Source of the DNA: Paracoccaceae bacterium | GTDB taxonomy: Bacteria > Pseudomonadota > Alphaproteobacteria > Rhodobacterales > Rhodobacteraceae | DNA: 42,353 nt | Assembly (NCBI GenBank): GCA_018223125.1 | Contig: JAAEZA010000033.1 | Coordinates: 1 to 42,353, forward strand | Direction: 5' to 3' | In this document: one piece after another, positions 26,047 to 35,223 of the stretch | How positions within the stretch are numbered: the stretch's first letter is position 1 | How the letters are laid out: each line of letters opens with the position of its first letter | Position numbers and translations under genes: made by a program | The notes under the pieces: generated by a model | What the model was told of the DNA's origin: nothing | Database searches by the model: none | The model's input: the letters and a program-made list of their open reading frames with translations, nothing else

Positions 26047-27426
26047 TCAGCGCAAATGGGCTATGGCATTGGCGTAATAGCGCACAACGTCCAGTTGCTC
26101 GGGCTGCAGCACAAACCGCCCGTCCTTTTCTGCAAGGGCGCGGCGCAGGACCAGCATTCGCAGCCCAACCTCCACCGCATAGTCCAGACGCTTGCGCGGG
26201 ATATGCATATGCGCACCATTGGCAAGCAACCGGTCAAGTTCAGCCTCTGCAAGCCTTTGCACCTCTGCCGCATCCAGCGGGGTCTCTCCCTGCTCCAGCA
26301 ACACGGTCGATACCAGAGACACCGGCAGCACCGGAATCACCTGCCCGACCTGTTGCATCAGCGCCTTCCCTAGATCGGCGGTCATCCTTTCATGGCTGAC
26401 CGTTTCCTTGCCCGCCAGAAATGCCTTCAGCGACAAGGGCACGCCAAAACTGACGCTGGCATAACCGAATTTGTAAAACCGCCCTGTCAGCCGCAGCCAG
26501 ATATGGCGCACGACAAAATGCACAAAGGTCCACAGTTTGAAGAAAATACCCGTCTTTTCCCCGCGGTTCGCTGCCAGCAGCACACGGTCTTCCAGCACGC
26601 GGTCATAATTCACACCCACCGGCACAAAGACCACGTCCCGCTCCTGTTCCGGATCAAAATCGGACACGATGTAATTCAACAACCCCAGCTTTGCCGGACG
26701 CAAGCTGCCGTCCCGCGACAGGCTGCCTTCGGGAAACACCGCCTGCGTGACCCCTGCCGCCGTGGCCATCTGCACATAGCGGGACAACACCCGCCGGTAG
26801 AGCAGATTGCGCGATTTGCGCCGGATGAAATAGGCCCCTGTAGAGCGAATCAACTGCTTTAACGGCCAGACCCGCGCCCATTCGCCCACGGCATAAGACA
26901 GCGCAGAACGGGAGGCTGCCAGAAAGGTGACAATCACATAATCCATATTGGAGCGGTGGTTCATCACAAACACCACCGTCGCATTCGGGTCCATGTTTTG
27001 CAGCGCAGCTTCATCCACATAGCCAAGCCGCACCCGATAGAGCGCGCGGCTCAACCAGCGGGCAAAGCGGATGCCAAAGCCGAAATAGGCAAAAGCGGAA
27101 AAGGACGGAACAATCTCGCGGGCGTAGCGCATCGCCATGTCCGCGGCCACATGATAGGGAATACCTTCATCATTGGAATGCTCCAGCACAGCCTCCATCA
27201 CTTGCGGGTCATGGGCCAGACGATCCACCATCACCTGCCGCTGTGTCAGCTTGAAAGGCTGGATCTGCAATTGCAGTCTGGTGTTCAGCTGTTCGATTGC
27301 ACGGTTGAAGCGGCGCCGCAGATACCAGCGCACCGATGGCATAAGAATACGGTCCAGCAATCCCGCCAGTGCAAGCAGCCCCGCGACCCAGACAACCCAG
27401 ACCTGTATTTCAACTGTCTCAAACAT
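26047..27426 (-). CDS. PlsB-like glycerol-3-phosphate / lysophosphatidic acid acyltransferase
   Basis: A 459-residue membrane-associated acyltransferase with one N-terminal hydrophobic helix (about residues 9-28). The PlsC/PlsB catalytic motifs are NHRSNMDYVIV (HX4D) and FPEGSLSRDG, with RRKSRNLLYRRVL between them and FVPVGVNYDRVLED after them. It acts in phospholipid synthesis at the inner membrane. It is much shorter than E. coli PlsB (about 800 residues), but the motifs are of the PlsB type. The exact acceptor is not certain. It is divergent from the mutase gene across 205 bases. Confidence 0.87.
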   Translation of the reverse strand: MFETVEIQVWVVWVAGLLALAGLLDRILMPSVRWYLRRRFNRAIEQLNTRLQLQIQPFKLTQRQVMVDRLAHDPQVMEAVLEHSNDEGIPYHVAADMAMRYAREIVPSFSAFAYFGFGIRFARWLSRALYRVRLGYVDEAALQNMDPNATVVFVMNHRSNMDYVIVTFLAASRSALSYAVGEWARVWPLKQLIRSTGAYFIRRKSRNLLYRRVLSRYVQMATAAGVTQAVFPEGSLSRDGSLRPAKLGLLNYIVSDFDPEQERDVVFVPVGVNYDRVLEDRVLLAANRGEKTGIFFKLWTFVHFVVRHIWLRLTGRFYKFGYASVSFGVPLSLKAFLAGKETVSHERMTADLGKALMQQVGQVIPVLPVSLVSTVLLEQGETPLDAAEVQRLAEAELDRLLANGAHMHIPRKRLDYAVEVGLRMLVLRRALAEKDGRFVLQPEQLDVVRYYANAIAHLR

Positions 27427-27631
27427 TCCGCACAGATGTAAACCGAATTTCCCGTTGCGCCAATTGTTACTTCAGCCCTGTAACACTGGCTGCAACAGGC
27501 CAAAGCGCCCTGCCCACACTGTCGCCACGTCGCGGCTTGAAACTTTCTGCGCACGAATATTATACAGATGCTTGCAATCGGGTAATTTTATAACTTATGC
27601 TGCGGCGCAGCACAGATCGGAGTCGCATCAC

Positions 27632-29596
27632 ATGACACACACCCCTGACCGCCCATGGCTCTTCCGCACCTATGCGGGCCACTCCACCGCAAAAGACAGC
27701 AACGCGCTGTACCGGGGCAACCTTGCAAAAGGGCAGACCGGCCTGTCGGTGGCCTTCGATCTGCCAACCCAGACGGGCTATGACAGTGATCATGAACTGG
27801 CCCGCGGCGAAGTGGGAAAGGTCGGTGTTCCGGTGGCCCACCTTGGCGACATGCGAGCCCTGTTTGACGATATTCCGCTGGAAAAGATGAACACCTCCAT
27901 GACGATCAACGCCACAGCACCCTGGCTGCTGGCGCTTTATATCGCCGTGGCCGAAGAACAGGGCGCGGATGTGAAAAAGCTGCAAGGCACGGTTCAGAAC
28001 GACATCATCAAGGAATACCTCTCAAGGGGCACCTATGTCTGCCCGCCAAAACCCTCCCTGCGGATGATTACCGATGTGGCGGCCTACTGCTATACCAATG
28101 TGCCCAAATGGAACCCGATGAACGTCTGCTCTTACCACCTGCAAGAAGCGGGCGCGACACCGGAACAGGAACTCGCCTTCGCGCTGGCCACCGCCACGGC
28201 CGTACTGGATGATGTACGCGGCAAAGTCCCCGCCGAGGATTTTGCCACCGTTGTCGGCCGCATCTCGTTCTTCGTGAATGCCGGCATCCGCTTCGTCACC
28301 GAAATGTGCAAAATGCGCGCTTTTGTGGACCTTTGGGACGAAATCTGCGAGCAGCGCTACGGCGTCACCGACCCGAAAATGCGCCGCTTCCGCTATGGCG
28401 TGCAGGTCAACTCGCTTGGCCTGACCGAACAACAACCCGAAAACAACGTCTACCGCATCCTGATCGAAATGCTGGCAGTGACCCTGTCCAAAAACGCCCG
28501 CGCCCGTGCTGTGCAATTGCCTGCATGGAACGAAGCGCTCGGCCTGCCCCGCCCATGGGACCAGCAATGGTCCCTGCGGATGCAACAGATCCTCGCCTTT
28601 GAAACCGACCTCTTGGAATATGACGACCTGTTTGACGGCAACCCTGCCGTAGATCGCAAGGTCGAGGCGCTGAAACAGGGCGCACGGGACGAGTTGGCCC
28701 AGATCGACGGTATGGGCGGCGCAGTTGCAGCCATCGAATATATGAAAGGCCGTCTGGTGGATTCCAATTCCGCCAGACTGGGCCGCATTGAAACCGGTGA
28801 CACGACTGTTATTGGTGTGAACAAATATACCGAAGGGGCAGACAGCCCGCTGACAGCAGGTGACGGCGCGATCATGGTGGTGGACAAAGCCGCCGAAGCC
28901 GACCAGATTTCCCGTCTGGAACAATGGCGGGCCGATCGGGACGATGGCGCGGTCAAAGCCGCGCTGGACGATCTGCGCCGCGCCGCACAGGACGGCAGCA
29001 ACATCATGCCCGCCTCTATCGCTGCGGCCAAAGCAGGCGTAACCACAGGTGAATGGGGCAGCGCCATTCGCGCTGTCTTTGGCGAATACCGCGCCCCCAC
29101 CGGCGTGGGCAAATCCGTCTCGAACCAGACCGAAGGACTGGACCACATCCGCGAGGCGGTTGACGCAGTATCGGACAAACTCGGCCGTCGCCTGAAATTT
29201 GTTGTCGGCAAACCCGGACTGGACGGCCACTCCAACGGCGCCGAACAGATTGCCGTGCGTGCACGGGACTGCGGCATGGACATCACCTATGAAGGCATCC
29301 GCCTGACACCGGAACAGATCGTCAATGCCGCGCTGGAAGAACAGGCCCATGTGATCGGCCTGTCGATCCTTTCAGGCTCCCATGTGCCGCTGATCGAGGA
29401 TGTGCTCAAACGCATGAAACTGGCGGGTCTTTCCGAAGTGCCCCTGATCGTGGGCGGCATCATTCCCGAAGAGGACGCCACCCACCTGCGCGCCCTTGGC
29501 GTCGCCAAAGTCTATACCCCGAAAGACTTTGAACTGAACACGATCATGATGGACATTGTCGCCCTGCTGGACAGCAAGGCGGTAGCGGCGGAATAA
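27632..29596 (+). CDS. ecm: Ethylmalonyl-CoA mutase (MeaA-type, B12-dependent)
   Basis: Converts ethylmalonyl-CoA to methylsuccinyl-CoA in the ethylmalonyl-CoA pathway. The 654-residue protein has an N-terminal substrate-binding barrel beginning RPWLFRTYAGHSTAKDSNALYR and containing FDLPTQTGYDSDH, MNTSMTINATAPWLL and YGVQVNSLGLTEQQPENN. The C-terminal cobalamin-binding domain carries GLDGHSNGAEQ with the cobalt-coordinating His. The frame is open further upstream, but MTHTPDRPW at 27632 is the natural start. Ethylmalonyl- rather than methylmalonyl-CoA specificity is inferred from overall sequence and from ccr nearby. Confidence 0.94.
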   Translation: MTHTPDRPWLFRTYAGHSTAKDSNALYRGNLAKGQTGLSVAFDLPTQTGYDSDHELARGEVGKVGVPVAHLGDMRALFDDIPLEKMNTSMTINATAPWLLALYIAVAEEQGADVKKLQGTVQNDIIKEYLSRGTYVCPPKPSLRMITDVAAYCYTNVPKWNPMNVCSYHLQEAGATPEQELAFALATATAVLDDVRGKVPAEDFATVVGRISFFVNAGIRFVTEMCKMRAFVDLWDEICEQRYGVTDPKMRRFRYGVQVNSLGLTEQQPENNVYRILIEMLAVTLSKNARARAVQLPAWNEALGLPRPWDQQWSLRMQQILAFETDLLEYDDLFDGNPAVDRKVEALKQGARDELAQIDGMGGAVAAIEYMKGRLVDSNSARLGRIETGDTTVIGVNKYTEGADSPLTAGDGAIMVVDKAAEADQISRLEQWRADRDDGAVKAALDDLRRAAQDGSNIMPASIAAAKAGVTTGEWGSAIRAVFGEYRAPTGVGKSVSNQTEGLDHIREAVDAVSDKLGRRLKFVVGKPGLDGHSNGAEQIAVRARDCGMDITYEGIRLTPEQIVNAALEEQAHVIGLSILSGSHVPLIEDVLKRMKLAGLSEVPLIVGGIIPEEDATHLRALGVAKVYTPKDFELNTIMMDIVALLDSKAVAAE

Positions 29597-29665
29597 CTCC
29601 CCGCTTCAATGTTCCCGAAATACTCCCGCCGGAGGCGCCCTGTACCAAGGATATTTCCGGCCGCC

Positions 29666-30526
29666 CTAACGACCGTGCGTGCGGGAATAGCCGTTGCGCG
29701 GCGCGGGCTGCCATCCTTCCAGCGCCCCGTCTGCGGGTTTGAACACCTCGACCTTCAGGGGATAGCAGGCCGCTGTGTCGCTGGAATGCTGGGCCGAACA
29801 ATCCCCGCCCGGACAGGCTGACAGACCGCCGATCAGATCGGTTTCCGCAAAAAACTCGAAATAGTCGCCGGGCCGTACCGGACTGGCCTTCATATAATAT
29901 TGCTTGGTGTCGGGCATGAACCCTGTCGCCATAAAGACGTTGCACACGTCATGCACCAGAAGTTCTGCCTCTTGCACCGGCAGTTGCGCGTAATCCGCCA
30001 GCGCACGGCTGAGATTGGAATGGCAGCAGTAGTGGTAATCCACCCCGTTCAGCGTGTGGTTGGTGTAAGGATCGCAGCGGGTGCCAATCACATCATGGAC
30101 AGACCCGCCGTATTCGTCCCATCCATACCAGTCGAGCGTATCATCCGTCACTGTTGCCAGCGGGCGGACTGTCGGGATTGTCGACCACAGTTGATCCCCC
30201 GTGGACACATGGGTGCCGTGCAAGGCGCGGGTTTTGCCGGAGAAAAACCGCTCTGACAGGTCATCGCGGTGCCAGAGGTTCAGATCCCCGACCTGTGGCC
30301 CCTCCACGCTGACAATACGGCAGAAATGCCCTGCAGGCAGGGACCAGCAGCGGGCATCCCGCGCGGGCACCAACAGTTCGTCCACCTTTTCCATGCCGGT
30401 CCTTGCCGCAGCATATAGCGCCATATCAGGACGCGGCAGGCTGTTTACCGGATAGCAGACTGTGGGGGGAATCGCGCGCCTTGCGGCTGCGTCATCGGGG
30501 GCGGGGTGTTGGGGCGGATATTTCAT
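29666..30526 (-). CDS. DUF1989 / urea carboxylase-associated family protein
   Basis: A 286-residue protein with DUF1989 features: LPAGHFCRIVSVEGPQVGDLN, a central WYGWDEYGGSVHDVIGTRCDPY, CCHSNLSRAL, and a C-terminal segment KASPVRPGDYFEFFAETDLIGGLSACPGGD. Cys- and His-containing motifs suggest metal binding. Homologues occur beside urea carboxylase and aminomethyltransferase genes, but no such partner is here, so its reaction is unknown. Met35 is an alternative start. Confidence 0.85.
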   Translation of the reverse strand: MKYPPQHPAPDDAAARRAIPPTVCYPVNSLPRPDMALYAAARTGMEKVDELLVPARDARCWSLPAGHFCRIVSVEGPQVGDLNLWHRDDLSERFFSGKTRALHGTHVSTGDQLWSTIPTVRPLATVTDDTLDWYGWDEYGGSVHDVIGTRCDPYTNHTLNGVDYHYCCHSNLSRALADYAQLPVQEAELLVHDVCNVFMATGFMPDTKQYYMKASPVRPGDYFEFFAETDLIGGLSACPGGDCSAQHSSDTAACYPLKVEVFKPADGALEGWQPAPRNGYSRTHGR

Positions 30527-30582
30527 GCACCGAAGTTTGATCCCCTCGCCCGCAGAGTGTCAATCTGTGGATTGAAAAGAAA

Positions 30583-30604
30583 GGGGCGGACCTGCGGCCG
30601 CCCC
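30583..30604 (-). terminator. Terminator of the 62-residue protein gene
   Basis: GGGGCGG and CCGCCCC form a 7-bp stem with an 8-base loop. On the minus strand it is followed by TTCTTTT. It lies 8 bases after the stop of the small gene. Confidence 0.75.
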
Positions 30605-30611
30605 GATTCTG

Positions 30612-30800
30612 TTATTTTGAAACCGCAGCCGCCTGAGCCGCCGCTGCCTTGATTTCTTCGGCAATTTCCAGTGCCTCTTCGGGATCGAAATCCAGCGGAA
30701 TCTCTACCCCGCCCCCTTCGATGAACAGGCGCACCATTCCGTCTGTGGTTGGTCCGATCTGCAAATTTGCCTCAATATCGCGTTCTGTATTGATACCCAT
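30612..30800 (-). CDS. Conserved-looking 62-residue protein (possibly DUF6324)
   Basis: An acidic 62-residue protein starts MGINTERDIEANLQIGPTTD and continues with GMVRLFIEGGGVEIPLDFDP, then a helical Glu/Ala-rich end. It has a good ribosome binding site (AGGAG) and its own terminator, which supports it being a gene. I recall a small Rhodobacterales family of this appearance (DUF6324) but cannot confirm the match. No function is known. Confidence 0.75.
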   Translation of the reverse strand: MGINTERDIEANLQIGPTTDGMVRLFIEGGGVEIPLDFDPEEALEIAEEIKAAAAQAAAVSK

Positions 30801-30904
30801 GTCACACTCCTGATGATTGATCTGGCGCTATCTGAAATTCCATGCATTTTCAAGCCAGATCAGTCTTGCAATTCCTTCCGGCTAAGTTTAAACGCAGCCC
30901 CAGT

Positions 30905-30981
30905 GCCGGCGTAGCTCAGTAGGTTAGAGCGCTTGATTGTGGATCAAGAGGCCCCCCGTTCGAGCCGGGGCGCTGGTACCA
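30905..30981 (+). tRNA. tRNA-His (GTG)
   Basis: A complete cloverleaf with encoded CCA. The acceptor pair is GCCGGCG / CGCTGGT, the anticodon arm is CTTGA-TTGTGGA-TCAAG with anticodon GTG, and the T-loop is TTCGAGC. The first base pair is G1:U72, the discriminator is A73, and no G precedes position 1. Loss of G-1 with A73 is known for a subset of Alphaproteobacteria, whose HisRS is adapted to it. Confidence 0.97.
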
Positions 30982-31046
30982 CCCTCCCCCTTTTGAAATT
31001 CACCGATCCGGGAACAGGGATGCCGGCCCCGCACATGGGGTGGCAG

Positions 31047-31063
31047 AGCAGCCGCCGGCTGCT
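31047..31063. other. Hairpin after tRNA-His
   Basis: AGCAGCC-GCC-GGCTGCT is a perfect 7-bp stem 65 bases after the tRNA and 90 bases from the end of the convergent kinase gene. No T tract is present. It may help terminate or process the tRNA transcript. Confidence 0.35.
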
Positions 31064-31152
31064 CCGGTCCTGAAGGATTTCAGAAATCCGGTTTATCGGG
31101 TCAGATCACACAGCCCGACCACCCATCCTGCCGTGACCGACTGTTTACCCCG

Positions 31153-32805
31153 TCAGGCCGCAGCCATCTGTTCCAGCTTGGGAAGGTACACGAAAAACGT
31201 CGTCCCTTTGCCGACTTCGCTTTTCAGCCCCAGTGTCCCGCCGTGATGCTGGACAATCTTCTTGGTAATGGCGAGCCCGAGCCCCGTACCGACCCGTTTC
31301 TTGCCATCCGCCGGTTTCGCCTGCGAGAAGCTTTCAAACAGACGGGTCTGGTCCTCGGGTTTGATGCCCGGCCCTTCGTCCGCAACGGAAATACACCAGT
31401 TTTTCACATTGTCATGCAGGGCGATTTTGACCGTGCTGCCTTCGGGTGAAAATTTTACAGCGTTGGACATCAGGTTGGACATCACCTGAATCATCCGCTC
31501 GTGATCGCAATTCGCAAATGCTTCGTCCGTGCTCGGCACGTAATCGAATTTCACGCCATGCTGGTCGCCGTAGCCTTTGTTCACCGCGATGGACTCTTCC
31601 AGCAACCCGTTGAGATTATTGATCTTGCGATCATATTCCATCTTGCCGGAGTGGATTTTCTCCATGTCCAGAATATCGTTCACAATGAACATCAGCCGGT
31701 CGCAATTGCGCAGGGCAATCGACACAAGCGATTTGGAACTGTCATTCAGCGTTGTTGCAGCCTGCGCTTCAAGCAGTTGCAACGACCCTTTAATAGATGT
31801 GATCGGGGTGCGCAGTTCATGGCTGACAACAGAAACCGAAGACATCTTCGCCTTATCAATTGCCATGCGGTCGGTAATATCCCGCGCCACAGAGACAAAC
31901 ACGGTAGAGCCGTCAAGCTGTTCCAGCAGGCTGGTGTGCACCTCCACATAGCCCTTGGCCTGCTTCACAGCGATCACAACAGAACTCTTGCTACCGTCCA
32001 TCAATGGCTGGGTATGGGCGCGGAAGGCCATTTCGTTGAAGCCTTCTTCGGTATCTATTACCCGCTTTGTCAGACTTTCTTCCGGCGTCCATTCACAACG
32101 CTCCAAAGCGCGTTCGTTCATATAGACAATGTCCAGCGTCTCTGCATCGAAGATATAAACCTCGTCGTGCCGTTTGCTTAGAATTGCGTTGGTGCGTTTG
32201 GTTTCTTCCGCCTTTCGCAAATCGGTGATGTCATGGCGGATGGACACATTGCCCACATGAACGCCCTTGTCATCGAACTGGGGCACGATGGTTGCACGGT
32301 AGTAGCGGATTTCACCGGATTTCGTGCGGGCCGGATGGCGGCCTTCCCAGCTCCGGCCCTCTTTTGTCGCCTTCAGGATTTCTTCGAACACCGAATCCTC
32401 GCCCAGATCGGCATGGATAATATCCATCTTCTTGCCGATGGCTTCGTATTTGGTAAAACCGAATTCTTTCAGGAACTTGTCGTTCACGGACAGTATGGTC
32501 GCATTCTCGTCCGTGACAGTCACAACACTGTGCATATCCATGGCGGACTGGACGAAAGAAATTTCACGGTCGCGGTCCATAATCTCGCGGCGTTGCGCGT
32601 TGATGTGCCACTGATAAGCGATCACCAGACCAAACAGCAAAACGACAACGACGACACCGAGCGCGGTCGCCATATCGTTGAGCGATACCATTTTGGACAA
32701 CAAGCCGACGCGGTAGAGAACAAAAGCTATGCCGCAAACCAGCACCGCCACGGCAACCACAAAGTTTCCGGCTTTAGCCTTCTTATTGTAATCTGAAACG
32801 CTCAT
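31153..32805 (-). CDS. Membrane histidine kinase with two PAS domains
   Basis: A 550-residue sensor kinase. Two transmembrane helices (about 14-32 and 47-65) with almost no periplasmic loop precede two PAS domains (about 82-198 and 205-315), HisKA with His329 (VVSHELRTPITSIKG), and a complete HATPase domain: N box MSNLMSNAVKFSPEG, G1 VADEGPGI, G2 GTGLGLAITKKIVQHHGG. All catalytic motifs are intact. The start at 32805 follows a GGAGG. It has no attached receiver and lies downstream of the CHASE protein on the same strand (154-base gap). The receiver at 35220 is the nearest candidate partner. Confidence 0.92.
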   Translation of the reverse strand: MSVSDYNKKAKAGNFVVAVAVLVCGIAFVLYRVGLLSKMVSLNDMATALGVVVVVLLFGLVIAYQWHINAQRREIMDRDREISFVQSAMDMHSVVTVTDENATILSVNDKFLKEFGFTKYEAIGKKMDIIHADLGEDSVFEEILKATKEGRSWEGRHPARTKSGEIRYYRATIVPQFDDKGVHVGNVSIRHDITDLRKAEETKRTNAILSKRHDEVYIFDAETLDIVYMNERALERCEWTPEESLTKRVIDTEEGFNEMAFRAHTQPLMDGSKSSVVIAVKQAKGYVEVHTSLLEQLDGSTVFVSVARDITDRMAIDKAKMSSVSVVSHELRTPITSIKGSLQLLEAQAATTLNDSSKSLVSIALRNCDRLMFIVNDILDMEKIHSGKMEYDRKINNLNGLLEESIAVNKGYGDQHGVKFDYVPSTDEAFANCDHERMIQVMSNLMSNAVKFSPEGSTVKIALHDNVKNWCISVADEGPGIKPEDQTRLFESFSQAKPADGKKRVGTGLGLAITKKIVQHHGGTLGLKSEVGKGTTFFVYLPKLEQMAAA

Positions 32806-32959
32806 CCGGCTCCATCCTCCTTCGCACTCCCTTCCCCCAGAAAAGAGTAGCAACCCTGTTAACAAAAGAAGCTACGTCGTGAAATTGTCATAAATAGGGA
32901 AACAATCGGCCCCTCCTACAAAACATTTAAGAGTGTTGCTCCTGTTACACACTAAACCT

Positions 32960-35020
32960 TCAAGCGACCTTTCGTTCTTCTATGGGTGCAGGGTTTTGCA
33001 CTTCAACACGGGACAAAACCAATGTGACCAGCTTGCCAATATCCCTGTCAATTTCGGCTGTGATGCGCGCACCCATGCTTTCGGGGTTCGGCAAATCGGA
33101 ATCCGGGTCATCCCCTTTGATAAAGTTCACCAGATCCGACTGGAAACTTTCAGCGTTTGACTGGGCTCCATCCATCAAAGTCAGGACCTGAGCACCGGTA
33201 TCACGGACATTGATGATCACTTCGTCTCCTTCGGGATGGACAGAAATCTTTACAGACCCTCTCTCTGTGCTCCGGATCGCATTGTCGATCATCCGGCTGA
33301 GCGCGCGATCCACATAGACCGGATCAGCGTGAATATTGGTCTCTTCAATGACAACAGAGAATTCCAGACCTTTTCCCGAGGCTTCACTCCGGAACCGTTC
33401 TGCAATCGGACCAACCAACTGTCCGGCTCTGAAGTCCTTGCCCTGACCTGTAAACACGTCTTTGCTCTTCTGGGTGAATTCCAGAAGCTTGTCGATCAGG
33501 GTATGCAAATGTTCTCCGGCGGCGGAAATACGTTGGGCATGGGATTGCACTTCTTCGGTGACAGCACTGACATGCTGCAATTCATCGGCCAGCGCCTGCT
33601 CTCGCAACGCAACAACAGATTTAAGATGCGTCGGATTTTCTAAAAATGCGTTATATCCCAGCAGGATACTCAGAGGCGTTTTCAGTTCGTGACTCACTGC
33701 ATCCATAAAGCGGGTTTTAGCAATTTCCGAAACCTCGGCCGCCTCTTTGGCCTTGATAATCTCTGTAACGTCCATGGTGAACACGATCAAAGAGCCGTCA
33801 TCGAGCCGTTTGGTATTAACTTTCAGCCAACGTCCTCCGGGATAGCGTGCATGTTGCTCGGCAGTCGGCTGTTGGCGCATCCGGACCCTTTCCTGAATCC
33901 ATGCCTCGTCCTTATCCGCGTCGTCCGTAAAGCGATTTTCTGAAATGGCGATTCGAATCAACTCTTCAAAAGTGGGTTTCTTTGCCAGCAGTGCAGCGCT
34001 CAGATTATTGTCGCTCATGTAACGAGAATTGCAGAGGATCAGTCGATCCTGCGGATCATAAAGGGCAAACCCCTGATCGCAGGCTTCCAAGGCGTTACGC
34101 ATCCTGACTTCGGCAACCTTGCGTCCGCTGCGCAATTTGGCAATCAGGTAGAAGACAGCAACGATACTGCCAAAGGCTATACCGAAATAGAGAACGTTCC
34201 GAAAAAACTTCTGGGACACCAGTGGCCAGCCCGTCGGCGGTTGTGCTGCAATCTGCCACATCCCTGACGGCACAGGAACATCAACGACAACCGCGTCTTT
34301 GTCGAAAATCGCCTGATCTCCTTCAATCGGATCGTAAGTCACGCGGTTGCTGCCATCGTCGTTCACACGGCGAATGGCCATAATATGGGGAACCGAAGCA
34401 TCGACCCTGCCACCGTGTAAGGTTTGAACAAATTTGTCTTTGTCGAGAACGATTGAAGTAATACCCCAATTACTCTGACTCGCATCGGCAGCTTGGGGCA
34501 TTTCAATCGAGTTTCTCAGGATGAAACCAGTCCCCCCCTGGATAAGCTCCAAAGGTCCGGCAAGAACAGGTTCATCGGACATAAACGCCTGTAGGGCCGC
34601 AGCGAACTGGGCACCAGTTTCGCGGTAATTCAACCCGATAACAGAGGCGTTCTTCTCCACCGGATAGACATATTCAACAACCAGATCGGGGGCTACTGCG
34701 ATGTTTAAGATGCTGGTGCCCTCATCCGAGAGTTTCTCAGCGATTTTAGAAAGACGCCCCTGGCTGAAAGTCTCAGGCTCTATTTCGATCGCAGCGCCAA
34801 TCGCTTCGGACAAAAGAACTGCCTTGCCGAACTGGGATTCGATCTCACGGCGCATGTCATCGGCCACCTCGTTCATTTCGGAACGTAGTTCTGCTTTTTC
34901 AGTTTGCAGATTATAAACTTCGTTGGCATATATGATGCCACCGAAACCGATTAAAAGAATTGCCGCCTGCAGAAAACTTGCTTTTTTTACTGCACGGACA
35001 CTATTTTTCATACCCATCAT
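32960..35020 (-). CDS. CHASE-domain histidine kinase-like protein with degenerate catalytic domain
   Basis: A 686-residue membrane sensor. A first helix (about 18-32), a periplasmic CHASE domain (about 55-265, including GLNYRETGAQFAAALQAFM) and a second helix (about 274-294) are followed by a PAS domain (about 309-420) and HisKA with His444 (SHELKTPLSILLGY). The HATPase region is odd: an N box with Asn580 and a G1-like VRDTGA are present, but there is no GxGLG G2 box, and the end is truncated (SMGARITAEIDRDIGKL). Autokinase activity is doubtful; it may be an allosteric partner or phosphatase. CHASE domains bind small ligands. It is divergent from the receiver gene. Confidence 0.88.
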   Translation of the reverse strand: MMGMKNSVRAVKKASFLQAAILLIGFGGIIYANEVYNLQTEKAELRSEMNEVADDMRREIESQFGKAVLLSEAIGAAIEIEPETFSQGRLSKIAEKLSDEGTSILNIAVAPDLVVEYVYPVEKNASVIGLNYRETGAQFAAALQAFMSDEPVLAGPLELIQGGTGFILRNSIEMPQAADASQSNWGITSIVLDKDKFVQTLHGGRVDASVPHIMAIRRVNDDGSNRVTYDPIEGDQAIFDKDAVVVDVPVPSGMWQIAAQPPTGWPLVSQKFFRNVLYFGIAFGSIVAVFYLIAKLRSGRKVAEVRMRNALEACDQGFALYDPQDRLILCNSRYMSDNNLSAALLAKKPTFEELIRIAISENRFTDDADKDEAWIQERVRMRQQPTAEQHARYPGGRWLKVNTKRLDDGSLIVFTMDVTEIIKAKEAAEVSEIAKTRFMDAVSHELKTPLSILLGYNAFLENPTHLKSVVALREQALADELQHVSAVTEEVQSHAQRISAAGEHLHTLIDKLLEFTQKSKDVFTGQGKDFRAGQLVGPIAERFRSEASGKGLEFSVVIEETNIHADPVYVDRALSRMIDNAIRSTERGSVKISVHPEGDEVIINVRDTGAQVLTLMDGAQSNAESFQSDLVNFIKGDDPDSDLPNPESMGARITAEIDRDIGKLVTLVLSRVEVQNPAPIEERKVA

Positions 35021-35205
35021 GAAAACATGCGCCTATTTTTTCTTTAAGTTTTACGCACATTCATTTTGCACGCTAAGGTTATTTTTCCGGGCGGCCTCAA
35101 TCTACCCAAAATTAGCATAAATGGTTGCAATTTTGCTACATGCACAACTTCTGCTTGCATTTATACGTAAAACGCTGCATCAAATTCTTCTAGACGGATC
35201 GCATC

Positions 35206-35223
35206 ATGACTGAATTAACATGA
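35206..35223 (+). other. Five-codon leader ORF formed by duplication of the response-regulator start
   Basis: ATGACTGAATTAAC at 35206-35219 is repeated almost exactly at 35220 (ATGACTGAACTAAA). The first copy encodes Met-Thr-Glu-Leu-Thr and stops at TGA 35221-35223, which overlaps the start of the response regulator (ATGA). It could be translated and couple initiation, or be a harmless duplication. Confidence 0.5.

Noticed and set aside
28022-29350. Long open frame antisense to ethylmalonyl-CoA mutase
   Set aside because: It is low-complexity Gly/His/Phe-rich translation opposite a conserved enzyme and shows no independent evidence of coding.
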